A stretch of 64,000 bases of DNA from Gammaproteobacteria bacterium (GTDB taxonomy: Bacteria; Pseudomonadota; Gammaproteobacteria; Pseudomonadales; Azotimanducaceae): NCBI GenBank assembly GCA_026707735.1, contig JAPOWH010000027.1, positions 79,250-143,249 on the forward strand. The letters are read 5' to 3'. Position 1 is the stretch's first letter. The number at the start of each line of letters is the position of its first letter. The translations under genes and the position numbers were made by a program. The notes under the pieces were generated by a model. It was not told the origin of the DNA. It searched no databases and saw only the letters and a program-made list of their open reading frames with translations. This document shows, one piece after another, positions 1 to 8,879 of this stretch.

Positions 1-1245
1 CAAGACCAGCAGGTGTTTTCCTCACGCTGTCGAGAGATACTGCTGGATCTTGGACTCATTCCTGAGTACGAAGACCAACCAGAATTCATGGAAAACGAGC
101 AAGAATCTCAATCCAGCACCGAGGACGAAGGCGAGCCTGACTACTCGGCGGAAGATGTGGTTCTCGACGACGACTTCGACAGCGATGAGGACTCTCAAGG
201 AGAAACCACAACAGTCGAAATGGATGCCGACATGGACACCTCTGAATTGGGCAGCGACGCTGAAGTTGAAGACTCGCTACTTGCGAACGTCGATGACTCC
301 GGCAACATCAAGGTCAATGTCGACTACCAGCCATTTACCACTGAATTTGATGAAGTAGTTAACGCAGAGGAACTGTGCGATGCAGAGGAGTTAGCGCGGT
401 TGAGAGATGTGCTAGACAGACAGCTTTTGCCGCTAAAGCACGCCACAGCAAAGCTAGCAATTCGCCTGCAACGCCGATTGATGGCGATCCAGAATCGAAC
501 GTGGGAGTTTGATCTTGATGAAGGAATGCTGGATTCTTCCCGACTAGAGCAGGTAATAGTGAATCCGATGCATCCGCTTGCTTTCAAGCAGGAAAAAGAA
601 CTGGAGTTTCGTGACACGGTGGTAACAATGCTCATCGACAGCTCCGGTTCAATGCGAGGAAGATCAATTGCAATTGCGGCAATGTGCGGGGACATCCTTG
701 GACGTACATTAGAACGGTGTGCCGTACGCGTCGAGATTCTTGGCTTCACCACAAGCGCATGGCGTGGAGGACAGTCTCGCGAGGAATGGATAAACGCCGG
801 CAAACCAGCCAATCCGGGCAGGCTGAACGACTTGCGGCACATTGTCTACAAAGATGCCGATGTCCCGTGGCGTCGATGTCGGCGACACCTCGGCCTAATG
901 ATGCGGGAGGAAATGCTCAAGGAGAATATCGATGGCGAAGCTCTGATTTGGGCGCATAACCGGCTTGTAGGGCGCAACGAACAGCGTAAGGTCCTAATGG
1001 TGATTTCGGATGGACTGCCGGTAGACAATTCGACATTGCTGGTCAATCCCAGCAACTACTTGGAGCAACATCTGAAGTATGCAATAGAGATGATTGAAAA
1101 ACACTCGTCGGTTGAACTCATCGCAATTGGAATTGGACACGACGTTACCAATCACTACAGTAGAGCGGTAACAATCACCGACGCGGAGCAACTTGGTGGC
1201 GCAATCACCGATCAGCTGGCTGCACTTTTTGATGTTCAGACTTGA
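1..1245 (+). CDS. cobT: Cobaltochelatase subunit CobT, C-terminal part (5' end outside window)
   Basis: The frame is open from the first base, so the N-terminus lies upstream; a GTG at 13 is unlikely to be the true start because CobT proteins are usually about 600 residues. With CobN and the AAA+ ATPase CobS, CobT inserts cobalt into hydrogenobyrinate a,c-diamide in aerobic B12 synthesis, in the cytoplasm. Seen here are a strongly acidic linker (about nt 80-300), a helical stretch, and a C-terminal von Willebrand A domain whose MIDAS motif DSSGSMRG begins at nt 637. The C-terminus, with [15 protein letters not shown], is typical of CobT. CobS would be expected just upstream, outside the window. 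The stop overlaps the next gene by 14 bases. Confidence 0.9.
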   Translation, partial: QDQQVFSSRCREILLDLGLIPEYEDQPEFMENEQESQSSTEDEGEPDYSAEDVVLDDDFDSDEDSQGETTTVEMDADMDTSELGSDAEVEDSLLANVDDSGNIKVNVDYQPFTTEFDEVVNAEELCDAEELARLRDVLDRQLLPLKHATAKLAIRLQRRLMAIQNRTWEFDLDEGMLDSSRLEQVIVNPMHPLAFKQEKELEFRDTVVTMLIDSSGSMRGRSIAIAAMCGDILGRTLERCAVRVEILGFTTSAWRGGQSREEWINAGKPANPGRLNDLRHIVYKDADVPWRRCRRHLGLMMREEMLKENIDGEALIWAHNRLVGRNEQRKVLMVISDGLPVDNSTLLVNPSNYLEQHLKYAIEMIEKHSSVELIAIGIGHDVTNHYSRAVTITDAEQLGGAITDQLAALFDVQT

Positions 1246-2335
1246 CCGCTTTCACAATGCCCGAACCGCCATATGGCGATTCGTTACATTTGCCGTATTG
1301 CTTACGTCTCTATTGACATTGGACACCATGGCGGACACAGAGCCGCAATTAACCACAATTGCGTTTGGCTCGTGCGCCGATGACGAGTTTCCGAATCATC
1401 CAATTTGGACTGCCATTGCGGAAACCCGTCCCGATGCCATGATCTTCATGGGCGACAACGTCTACTTGGACAAGGTAGAGGTCCTCGCCAGCGGCACTAC
1501 AAAAGGCTTCGAGCCCGACTATCAGCGACTGGCCAACAGCGATGGGTTCAAGCGACTCCGCGAAGTAACTGAATTCCACGCAACCTGGGACGACAACGAC
1601 TACGGCGCGAACGACGGAGGGCGTGAGTTTGAACTACGAGAAACATCGCAACAAGCCTTTTTCAATTTTTGGGGAGTTGATCCCGAGAGTGATCGATACA
1701 AAACACCAGGCGTGTATGGAACCGGTTGGATTGAGTCCGATCAAGGAAAAATTCAAATCATCCTGACGGATTCTCGGTACTTTCGCTCCGCAATTGAAGT
1801 AGGTCCGCCCACTGTGAAGTGTCCCTTCAAGAATATAGTCCCAACTGACGATCCAGAAGCGACCATGTTGGGCAAAGAGCAGTGGCGGTGGCTAGAGGAT
1901 CGTTTGACCGTCGATGCCGACCTGCACATACTTGTGTCGGGAATTCAGGTCGTAGCCAACGAGCATTGCTTTGAGCGATGGGGTGCTATGCCCAGCGAGA
2001 GGCAACGATTGTTGAAGGCAATAGACAATGCTAGTGGACCAACTATCATCTTGAGTGGCGACCGGCATCTTGGCGAAATATCGCGATTGTCAGCCCAAGA
2101 CTCCGGTCTGGGCCACGACATCTACGATACCACTTCTAGTTCGTTGTCGTCGTCATCGGGATTTGGGGAGGGTGAACCCAACAGCTTGAGGGTTGGAGAC
2201 AACGTGCGTGTCAACAACTTCGGTCTAGCCAAAGTCGACTTGGCGAATTCCGAAGTTGCCATCGAACTTCGCGACCAGAAGGGAACGGTGTTGCGTTCGG
2301 TTACGATTCAGTTGGGCGAGGAACCGAACCTCTAG
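1232..2335 (+). CDS. PhoD-like metallophosphatase/phosphodiesterase, exported
   Basis: A protein of 367 residues in the alkaline phosphatase D/PhoD-like family, which hydrolyses phosphate mono- or diesters outside the cytoplasm. ATG at 1232 is preferred because it places a basic stretch and a hydrophobic segment ([12 protein letters not shown]) at the N-terminus as a signal peptide; an ATG at 1193 would overlap cobT by 53 bases. The core shows [36 protein letters not shown] and LSGDRHLGE, the usual metal-site blocks in order. The third block usually reads WDDHD; here residue 122 is Asn instead of His, so activity may differ. The N-terminal PhoD domain is absent, as in short marine homologues. 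The substrate is not predictable. The overlap with cobT suggests translational coupling. Confidence 0.85.
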   Translation: MFRLDRFHNARTAIWRFVTFAVLLTSLLTLDTMADTEPQLTTIAFGSCADDEFPNHPIWTAIAETRPDAMIFMGDNVYLDKVEVLASGTTKGFEPDYQRLANSDGFKRLREVTEFHATWDDNDYGANDGGREFELRETSQQAFFNFWGVDPESDRYKTPGVYGTGWIESDQGKIQIILTDSRYFRSAIEVGPPTVKCPFKNIVPTDDPEATMLGKEQWRWLEDRLTVDADLHILVSGIQVVANEHCFERWGAMPSERQRLLKAIDNASGPTIILSGDRHLGEISRLSAQDSGLGHDIYDTTSSSLSSSSGFGEGEPNSLRVGDNVRVNNFGLAKVDLANSEVAIELRDQKGTVLRSVTIQLGEEPNL

Positions 2336-2366
2336 GCCGCTTGAGTCGCGACCACCAGCGTTATAG

Positions 2367-2648
2367 CTAAGCCACTACCTCAAACTGCGTAAGCTCGGGA
2401 GGTCCCGACATGACTCCTGCAAACTTGGATCCTGCCGCTCTGAAGTGTTCGCTTTGGCCGTGGGCGGCAAGTGCTTCTTGGTCGTCATATATTTCCATGA
2501 CCGTGTAGCCCGTATCGTTCTTGACCAACGTGTACAGACGATTTCCAGGCTCGTTTGATCGCACTTGTTCGATCAGCCCCGTCATAACCTGCTCGAACTC
2601 TGCTTCCTTGCCTTCCGCAACCTTCAGTTTTGCCAACAATGCAATCAT
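2367..2648 (-). CDS. Antibiotic biosynthesis monooxygenase (ABM/YgiN) fold protein
   Basis: A protein of 93 residues with the ferredoxin-like ABM fold: an opening strand MIALLAKLKVAEGKEAEFE, a central strand YTVMEIYDDQEALAAHGQS, and the helix SEHFRAAG. Members are small dimeric cytoplasmic enzymes or binding proteins, such as the quinol monooxygenase YgiN and heme-degrading relatives. The substrate cannot be read from sequence. The ATG at 2648 is well supported by a GAGGAG Shine-Dalgarno about 8 bases upstream. It lies 132 bases downstream of the TonB receptor on the same strand, with a strong hairpin between, so it may be partly uncoupled. It converges on the phosphatase gene. Confidence 0.85.
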   Translation of the reverse strand: MIALLAKLKVAEGKEAEFEQVMTGLIEQVRSNEPGNRLYTLVKNDTGYTVMEIYDDQEALAAHGQSEHFRAAGSKFAGVMSGPPELTQFEVVA

Positions 2649-2732
2649 CTATTGTGCTCCTCACTAAAACCAAAACGGATCAGCCACCCACGGGGCAACC
2701 GATCTCGTTCCAGACTGGGAAATTGATGGGAT

Positions 2733-2770
2733 TCCGTTGTCCCAAGCCTAGTTAGGCCCGGGACAACGGA
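2733..2770. repeat. Long inverted repeat (hairpin) after the TonB receptor gene
   Basis: An 11-base perfect inverted repeat, TCCGTTGTCCC (2733-2743) against GGGACAACGGA (2760-2770). Inside it is a second 4-base stem GCCT/AGGC around an AGTT loop. It starts 11 bases after the stop codon of the receptor gene on the minus strand. No run of T follows on either strand, so it is not a textbook intrinsic terminator. It may protect an mRNA 3' end, attenuate reading into the ABM gene, or be a member of a dispersed repeat family. Confidence 0.6.
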
Positions 2771-2780
2771 AAGATTTAGA

Positions 2781-5342
2781 TCATCTACGCCATGTAACCC
2801 GTGCGTAGTAGTAGCCACCATTGAATCCATAGGGCGATTGCTCGGCATAGAGCAATCCCGCCACTTCCCCAGCGGGATTCTCGGAGGGATAGACATCAGT
2901 AAGATTCTGCAGCCCGCCGGTTACTGTGAAATTGTCGTCGACTTTGTACTGTAGTTCCGCGTCGAACAACATTCCACGATCGGGGTAGTAGGCTACCGAG
3001 CCGTCGTTTGTGGGAGCATCGTAGTGTTCCCCAAAGAGACGTAGCCTCAACATCGCGGTCCAAGGTCCTTGGACATGGTTCCACGTAGCCGTTATCTTCA
3101 TATCCGGTTGTCCGTCTTCAATTTGCTTTCTCCGGTTCTCGGAAGTGAACTCAGGATCGAATTCTTCGAGTTCTACATCACCAAAGTTAGCTGCTACAGT
3201 AACAGTTGAATTGCCACCACCTACTTCGAACGGATATGTCGCAACCACGTCGACGCCTGAGGACCGTAGCGTCTGCTGATTGGAGAAGAAACGTACACTC
3301 GAAAAACTCGTTGCATCGGCTACACCTGCCGCTAACAGAGCTGTGATGTCCGCTTCTGTAAGGTTGAATCGACTCGTAAACGCAATGCGGTCTTCAACTT
3401 CGATGTTGTAGTAGTCAACTGTGACGTCTACGTCGTTTACGGAAGAAACGACTCCAATTGTGAAATTTATGGACTTTTCTGGAGTGAGAGCCACTGCGCC
3501 CTTTTGCTGGGCGATGGGGTTCGTTGGCGGCAACGTTGCGATGTCCGCTAGCGCACCCATGTTGAATTCCGTCGTAACGTTTCGCAGGTTCGCTTGACCT
3601 GCGGTAGGTACACGAAATCCCGTACTAACTGCTCCCCGTACAGCAGTGTCAATGTTAATCTGATAGCGCATTGCTACCTTGCCATCCAAGGTGTTGCCGT
3701 AGTCCGGATAACGTTCGAAACGCAAAGCACCGCCCAGCAGCAACTCGTCCGAAATGTCCGACTCTAAGTCGATGTAAGCTGCTTGAGAGTCAACGGAATT
3801 GATTCCAGCATCGGTTGGTGGGAACCCTGGGAAACCATTTGCGCCAACTCCAAAGCCCTGCGCGGCAAGACTGGGATTGATGTGGAAGGAATTGGGTTCA
3901 CCGTTCGTAATCCGAAACATTTCTGTACGGACTTCCAAGCCCCAAGCAATGTTGAGCGGAATGCCGTTGTCCAGCATCCGCTGCTTGGACATGCCAAAAT
4001 TAAACACACGGTCGGTCTCGGTGTAGGCGCCTGACTCGTAGTGGGTGGGAATATCGTTCCGTAGCGTCAGCAATTGTGGATTTATAGTGTTGTAGATATA
4101 GAACAACGCATAGCTACGTCCAACGCTGGCGCTGGCGTCGTAATACCATCCGTTCTCAAGGTATCCACGGACACCCCCCGCTATGCTCAAATCCGCAATT
4201 TGACCGCCAAAGTTGGGTGTGAACCCGCCGGGAAACTTTTCGATTAGCGAATAGCAATTGGGATTGGAGCGCAGACTAGAAAGAACTGCTGCATCTGGAA
4301 CATCGTTAACAATCGGTACTACCGGACAGTTGCCTGACATGTCGCCAGTCAAATCAGCTACTTTGACAGTTGGGACACCATCAACTACTGGACCTCGAAA
4401 CACACCGTTTCGCGTATGTGGATTCCTGTAGTAGAACCCGCCTACAACTTCACGTTCGGACCAGTTTCCAAAGGCATAGGCCTCAGAATTGTCAGTAATC
4501 TCTATACCAAAATTGCCGAAAATCTTGAAATCGTCGTAAACATCGGGTGATCCCCAAATTTGTGCCGCTGGTTGTCGTACGTGTGTGTTACCCGCGTTGA
4601 TCAATGCCTGTGCATCGCCTCGTTGCGTACTTCGACTGGTTGCCCCATTCTCCTTCCATTCAAAGCTGAAGTTTGCAAAGCCCAAATCCGACATGGGAAG
4701 ACCGATGTTTGCTGCGACGGACAGTTGTCCCCCGTCTCCTTCGTAGTGCTGCCCCATCTTTGCATCGACAATGATTCCGCTCGAGTCGTTTTTGAGAACG
4801 AGGTTTATGATTCCCGCGATCGCGTCCGATCCGTATTGCGCGGACGCTCCATCTCTCAACACTTCTATTCGCTCAAGGGCGATTGCAGGTATTGCAGAGA
4901 GGTCTGGTGCTTGTGAACCACCGGCCGCGCCCGACCCTAGCAGTGCAATCACCGCGGCACGGTGTCGTCGCTTGCCGTTGACGAGCACAAGTGTCGCGTC
5001 GGGAGCCAACGAACGAAGCATTGCTGGTCGAATGAACGTCGCCGCATCGCTAATGGGTTCTATGCCCACGTTGTAGGACGGGACGAACGTAGACAGCAAC
5101 TCATCCATATCGTTGGCGCCGTAACTGAGCAGGTCTTCACCCGACAAAACGTCAACTGGGACAGGAGAATCCGCGGCTGACCGGTCTAGCCGTCGCGAAC
5201 CGACAACAATGATCTCTTCAATCTCCTCGCCCGCGGCGGAGGCCGTCTGATTCCCCGCAGTTTCTTGTTGAGCGGAAGCTGCGCCCCACATTAGGAGCCA
5301 CGGCGTGGTCGCCGCAAGTATGAAAGTGCGCACCTTGTTCAT
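2781..5342 (-). CDS. TonB-dependent outer-membrane receptor
   Basis: A protein of 853 residues that imports a scarce ligand across the outer membrane using TonB energy. Residues 1-24 form a signal peptide ending in AASA. A TonB-box-like stretch EEIIVVGSRR lies near residue 42, followed by the plug domain with VNGKRRHRAA and the conserved VLRDGASAQYGSDAIAG. The remainder is a 22-strand-type barrel with paired Cys in the extracellular loop NCPVVPIVND...NPNCYS. The start is supported by a GAGGAA Shine-Dalgarno and an upstream sigma70 promoter. The C-terminus ends TWRR rather than an aromatic residue, which is unusual for an outer-membrane barrel. The ligand is unknown; the gene lies downstream of a peptide-type ABC importer on the same strand but has its own promoter. 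Confidence 0.9.
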   Translation of the reverse strand: MNKVRTFILAATTPWLLMWGAASAQQETAGNQTASAAGEEIEEIIVVGSRRLDRSAADSPVPVDVLSGEDLLSYGANDMDELLSTFVPSYNVGIEPISDAATFIRPAMLRSLAPDATLVLVNGKRRHRAAVIALLGSGAAGGSQAPDLSAIPAIALERIEVLRDGASAQYGSDAIAGIINLVLKNDSSGIIVDAKMGQHYEGDGGQLSVAANIGLPMSDLGFANFSFEWKENGATSRSTQRGDAQALINAGNTHVRQPAAQIWGSPDVYDDFKIFGNFGIEITDNSEAYAFGNWSEREVVGGFYYRNPHTRNGVFRGPVVDGVPTVKVADLTGDMSGNCPVVPIVNDVPDAAVLSSLRSNPNCYSLIEKFPGGFTPNFGGQIADLSIAGGVRGYLENGWYYDASASVGRSYALFYIYNTINPQLLTLRNDIPTHYESGAYTETDRVFNFGMSKQRMLDNGIPLNIAWGLEVRTEMFRITNGEPNSFHINPSLAAQGFGVGANGFPGFPPTDAGINSVDSQAAYIDLESDISDELLLGGALRFERYPDYGNTLDGKVAMRYQINIDTAVRGAVSTGFRVPTAGQANLRNVTTEFNMGALADIATLPPTNPIAQQKGAVALTPEKSINFTIGVVSSVNDVDVTVDYYNIEVEDRIAFTSRFNLTEADITALLAAGVADATSFSSVRFFSNQQTLRSSGVDVVATYPFEVGGGNSTVTVAANFGDVELEEFDPEFTSENRRKQIEDGQPDMKITATWNHVQGPWTAMLRLRLFGEHYDAPTNDGSVAYYPDRGMLFDAELQYKVDDNFTVTGGLQNLTDVYPSENPAGEVAGLLYAEQSPYGFNGGYYYARVTWRR

Positions 5343-5393
5343 ACAAAGTTCCTCTTGGCTACCTATTTATTGGGTGACTGAATAGTCGGCGCC

Positions 5394-5422
5394 ATTATAA
5401 GGAACTAACAAGTAGTTGACAA
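5394..5422 (-). promoter_or_regulatory. Sigma70 promoter of the TonB receptor gene
   Basis: On the minus strand TTGTCA (5417-5422) and TATAAT (5394-5399) are separated by exactly 17 bases. This is one mismatch from the full consensus, and the sequence around it is AT-rich. Transcription would start near 5387, giving a leader of about 45 bases before the ATG at 5342. Confidence 0.75.
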
Positions 5423-5430
5423 ATAATAAT

Positions 5431-5458
5431 TTTTCGTGGCCTTTCGAGGCCAAGAAAA
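5431..5458. terminator. Hairpin after the Opp-type operon, possible terminator
   Basis: TTTTCGTGGCC (5431-5441) pairs with GGCCAAGAAAA (5448-5458) with one mismatch around the loop TTTCGA. It lies between the stop of the last importer gene (5513) and the receptor promoter. The outer A/T pairs could serve as the A and U tracts of a bidirectional terminator, although no clean U run follows on the minus strand. Confidence 0.45.
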
Positions 5459-5512
5459 TTTAGGTCGTTTTAGTCAACCATGGCTGATGGAATTTGAGAG
5501 CACTCATATTGC

Positions 5513-6502
5513 TTACGCTACTTCTGCAGCTTCTTCTTCATACAAGTAACAAGCCACCTGCCGGGCATGGCTCTGTTGCTCCACAGAAATGAGCTTTGGC
5601 GTCTCCATGCGGCACGATTGCATTACATGTGGACACCGGTCCGCAAAGCGACATCCAGGCGGTATGTTCACAGGCGAGGGAATCTCACCTTGGATGCGCG
5701 TTGAGACTCGATCCCGTTCATGGTTGGGGTCTGGCTCCGGGTTCGACTCAATCAACATTTGGGTATACGGATGCTTTGGATTGAAGAAAACCTCGTCCGC
5801 AGGTCCAATTTCAATTACAGCGCCAAGATACATGACCGCAATACGGTCGGAAACATACCTGACCATCGATAGGTCGTGAGCTATAAAAAGCAATGTAAGT
5901 CCGAGCGAATCCTTCAGTTCTCCCAGCAGATTGACGACCTGAGCTTGAACAGAAACGTCCAACGCCGAAATTGGCTCGTCGCACACAACGAAGTCTGGTT
6001 CGAGAATCAAGGCGCGAGCAATTCCTATGCGCTGCCGCTGCCCTCCAGAAAATTCGTGGGGGTATCTAGCCATGTGGTCGGCATTCAGACCTACACGAAC
6101 CAGCCAATCCGCAGTTGCATCGCGGATTTCCCTGCTTGACTGATCCGTATGGAGGCGCAATCCCTCACCTACTATCTCCCCAACCGTCATGCGAGGATTC
6201 AACGACGAATAAGGATCCTGAAAGATCATTTGCATCCGATTCGCGTACTTTTGAAAGTCTCCTGCGGTATATCTTTGAGGAAGCAATTCACCGTCAAAGG
6301 TGACACTCCCTGACGTCTTGGAGTGCAGTCCAATGACCGCCTTGCCGAGTGTTGACTTGCCAGAACCGCTCTCTCCGACCAAACCAACAATTTCCCGCTC
6401 TTCAATGTCAACGGAGACTGAATCGACCGCGTGTACGAGCTGTCCTCGACCAATGCGAAAGTGCTTGGTCAATTGGCTGACTTCCACAAGAGGTTTGCTC
6501 AC
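5513..6502 (-). CDS. oppF: Oligopeptide-type ABC importer, ATP-binding subunit OppF/DppF-like
   Basis: A protein of 329 residues, the second of two nucleotide-binding subunits of a peptide/nickel-type importer. It shows Walker A GESGSGKST, the ABC signature SGGQRQRIG, Walker B VVCDEPISALD, and the C-terminal oligopeptide extension with a Cys pair near CRFADRCPHVMQSC, which in this family may hold an iron-sulfur cluster. The GTG at 6502 is chosen because it forms a GTGA overlap with the preceding stop and has a GGAGG Shine-Dalgarno at 6513-6517, 10 bases upstream; an ATG at 6535 would overlap far more. It is the last gene of the importer operon. Confidence 0.92.
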   Translation of the reverse strand: MSKPLVEVSQLTKHFRIGRGQLVHAVDSVSVDIEEREIVGLVGESGSGKSTLGKAVIGLHSKTSGSVTFDGELLPQRYTAGDFQKYANRMQMIFQDPYSSLNPRMTVGEIVGEGLRLHTDQSSREIRDATADWLVRVGLNADHMARYPHEFSGGQRQRIGIARALILEPDFVVCDEPISALDVSVQAQVVNLLGELKDSLGLTLLFIAHDLSMVRYVSDRIAVMYLGAVIEIGPADEVFFNPKHPYTQMLIESNPEPDPNHERDRVSTRIQGEIPSPVNIPPGCRFADRCPHVMQSCRMETPKLISVEQQSHARQVACYLYEEEAAEVA

Positions 6503-7503
6503 GCCGAATAGACCTCCGGAACGCGAACGGAACAATCTTCATGGTGGAGCCAGCATCTGGAACCGTGCGAGTCGGAGACCTTGAAGGAATCGGGCCGATT
6601 GTTCACACACACCTCCATCGCATAGGGACAGCGAGCAGCATAACCACACCCCGAAGGGGGAGAAAAGAGATCGGGCGGGCTTCCCGGAATCGGCATCAAG
6701 CTTTGTTGGACGTCGCGACGATTCGTCGGCATGGCTGATGTCAGTCCAAGCGTATATGGATGCGCAGATTGGTAGAAGATTTGGTCGACCGATCCCGACT
6801 CCAAAATCTCGCCTGCATACATAACGACAACATGGTTTGCCATGCGGGCTACGACACCCAAGTCATGAGTAATCAAGATCAAAGCCATATCGTTTTCGCG
6901 TTGAAGGTCGAGAACAAGGTCAAGGATTTGAGCTTGTATCGTGACGTCTAGTGCAGTTGTCGGCTCATCGGCGATTAGCAAAACTGGGTCGCAGGCTATC
7001 GCCATGGCAATCATCGCTCGCTGCAGCATTCCACCCGAGAACTCGAAGGGATACTGTCGTGACCTCTTCTCCGCCTCTGGAATGCGCGTGAGCTCTAGCA
7101 GTTCAACCGCTCGTTGCATCGATTTCTTGGATGACATGCCACGATGCACCTTTAGTGGTTCGGCGATTTGTGCACCGATAGTCATCGTTGGATTTAGAGA
7201 CGTCATGGGATCCTGAAAGATCATTCCAACCTTGTTGCCGCGAATGTCTTTGCCATCGATAACTCGGCTACGAAGGATGTCGTGTCCGTCGAGAGTAGCT
7301 GTTCCCTGGGTTATGCGTCCCGGAGGCATAGGAATGAGACCCATGATGCTCTGTACCGACACAGACTTTCCGCAGCCGGACTCGCCTACGATAGCTAGTG
7401 TCTCTCCGCGTTCCACGCTAAAGCTCGCACCTCGAACCGCATGCACGATCCCGCCGTACGTCGTGAATTCGACGTACAAATTGGATACGTCAAGCAATGC
7501 CAC
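6499..7503 (-). CDS. oppD: Oligopeptide-type ABC importer, ATP-binding subunit OppD/DppD-like
   Basis: A protein of 334 residues that energises import of peptides or similar solutes at the inner membrane. Walker A GESGCGKSV is at about residues 39-47, followed by the signature SGGMLQRAM and Walker B LLIADEPTTALD. The oligopeptide C-terminal region contains CGYAARCPYAMEVC. It follows the OppC-like permease by two bases and overlaps OppF by four, so the two ATPases are made together. They probably form a heterodimer. The substrate is set by the binding protein encoded at 9812-11539. Confidence 0.93.
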   Translation of the reverse strand: MALLDVSNLYVEFTTYGGIVHAVRGASFSVERGETLAIVGESGCGKSVSVQSIMGLIPMPPGRITQGTATLDGHDILRSRVIDGKDIRGNKVGMIFQDPMTSLNPTMTIGAQIAEPLKVHRGMSSKKSMQRAVELLELTRIPEAEKRSRQYPFEFSGGMLQRAMIAMAIACDPVLLIADEPTTALDVTIQAQILDLVLDLQRENDMALILITHDLGVVARMANHVVVMYAGEILESGSVDQIFYQSAHPYTLGLTSAMPTNRRDVQQSLMPIPGSPPDLFSPPSGCGYAARCPYAMEVCVNNRPDSFKVSDSHGSRCWLHHEDCSVRVPEVYSA

Positions 7504-7505
7504 GG

Positions 7506-8879
7506 CTACTCACCGTACCGCATGCGAGCATCCAGCGCGTCGCGCAGACCATCGCCTAGCAAGTTAAAGGCAAGCACTGTCACGCTGATAAACAATGCTG
7601 GAAATATCAGTTCGTGCGGCGTCGATTCCATTGTCTTGATGCCGTCGTTGCACATAGAACCCCACGACGCAGTAGGTGCTGTTACACCCATGCCAATAAA
7701 CGATAGAAACGCTTCGGTGAAAATTGCGCTTGGAACCGCAAAAGTGAACGTAACAAGCACGACTCCCATGGTGTTGGGGATCATATGGCGCATGATCAGC
7801 CTGCTTGTATGGGTGCCCAGCAATCTGGACGCGTCTACGTAACCCTCTTCTCGAATCTTGAGGATTTCCCCACGCACCAACCTGGCAGCGCCCGGCCAAC
7901 TCAGCAAGACTAGCGCCACCAACATCGGCAGGATTCCACTCTCACCCGGACCTATGCCGAACAGCAATTTGAACAGAATCATGAATAAGAGAAACGGCAA
8001 GGCGATAACGAAGTCAGCAAACCGCATAAGTACGTGATCTAGGTTTCCGCCTAGAAAACCAGCGATGCTCCCGTATACCACGCCGGCAATTACAAACAGA
8101 AACGGCGCGACGATTCCAATGAACAAGGAGATTCGGGCACCCTCCATCAGCCTTGCCAACATGTCACGACCAAGATAGTCAGTTCCAAAGGGATGCAGTG
8201 GAACATGAATCGTCGATCCTACCGACAGCGATTCGGGGTTGGATACGTAGCCCCGTTCGATTGCATTGGCAACCGTAGTAGCAAACACGGCTTCGACTTC
8301 AATAGTGGTCGCTTCAGGAAATTCCTCCCCGCGTTCGTCAAGAGCCACAACGGAGTACCAATAGGTTCGAGGCCTAATGTCGAGTCTGTCCTCAAAACTT
8401 ACACTGCCATCGTGAACAGTTCCCAACGGCAGTCCCAATGGTTCTCCAGATTGCGGTTCCACAATCTGTCGGTATATGCGATAGCCTGATGCCACCGGCA
8501 CCGGGTCCCAGACTAGTCGTACAAACGTTGTTGTTGCATCACCCACTATTTCTAAAGACCTTGGAGCCACGTAGTCTCCCTCGGGTGAGCTAGCAGAGAC
8601 ACCCGACCAAGGCTGATAGGGCGCAACGATCAAAGCTCGTCGGTCTTCCCAGGGCGGTTTCGAAGTTTGATCTAGATCTTGTGCGTGAGGGTCAATGCGC
8701 CAGAACACCGGTCCAACAAACGCAAACAACACCATGCCAACCACTACAAACAAGGACACGAATGCGCGCTTGTTGGCTTGCAGTCTCAACCAAGCATCTT
8801 GCCAATAGGAGAGCGACGGGCGAGATCTCTGCTCGACGTCAGCACCTAGTGAGACAGGTTTGAATGAAAGTTCGCTCAT
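7506..8879 (-). CDS. oppC: OppC/DppC-like ABC permease with a fibronectin-III-like periplasmic insert
   Basis: A protein of 457 residues, where OppC proteins are usually about 300. A cytoplasmic N-terminus and TM1 (about residues 38-60) are followed by about 165 extra residues before the family motif HPFGTDYLGRDMLARL (about 229-244). The permease core then runs to the end with the EAA loop region around 340. The insert (about 105-199) looks like one fibronectin type III domain: WDPVPVASGYRIYR in the first sheet and TYWYSVVALDERGEE near its end. By topology it would sit in the periplasm, where it could contact the binding protein or the cell wall; that is inference. ATGA overlap with the OppB-like gene. 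Confidence 0.9.
   Translation of the reverse strand: MSELSFKPVSLGADVEQRSRPSLSYWQDAWLRLQANKRAFVSLFVVVGMVLFAFVGPVFWRIDPHAQDLDQTSKPPWEDRRALIVAPYQPWSGVSASSPEGDYVAPRSLEIVGDATTTFVRLVWDPVPVASGYRIYRQIVEPQSGEPLGLPLGTVHDGSVSFEDRLDIRPRTYWYSVVALDERGEEFPEATTIEVEAVFATTVANAIERGYVSNPESLSVGSTIHVPLHPFGTDYLGRDMLARLMEGARISLFIGIVAPFLFVIAGVVYGSIAGFLGGNLDHVLMRFADFVIALPFLLFMILFKLLFGIGPGESGILPMLVALVLLSWPGAARLVRGEILKIREEGYVDASRLLGTHTSRLIMRHMIPNTMGVVLVTFTFAVPSAIFTEAFLSFIGMGVTAPTASWGSMCNDGIKTMESTPHELIFPALFISVTVLAFNLLGDGLRDALDARMRYGE

Noticed and set aside
1..1245. CobT as a MoxR-partner VWA protein unrelated to B12
   Set aside because: The C-terminal block [18 protein letters not shown] and the acidic linker before the MIDAS domain are typical of cobaltochelatase CobT rather than CoxE-like proteins.
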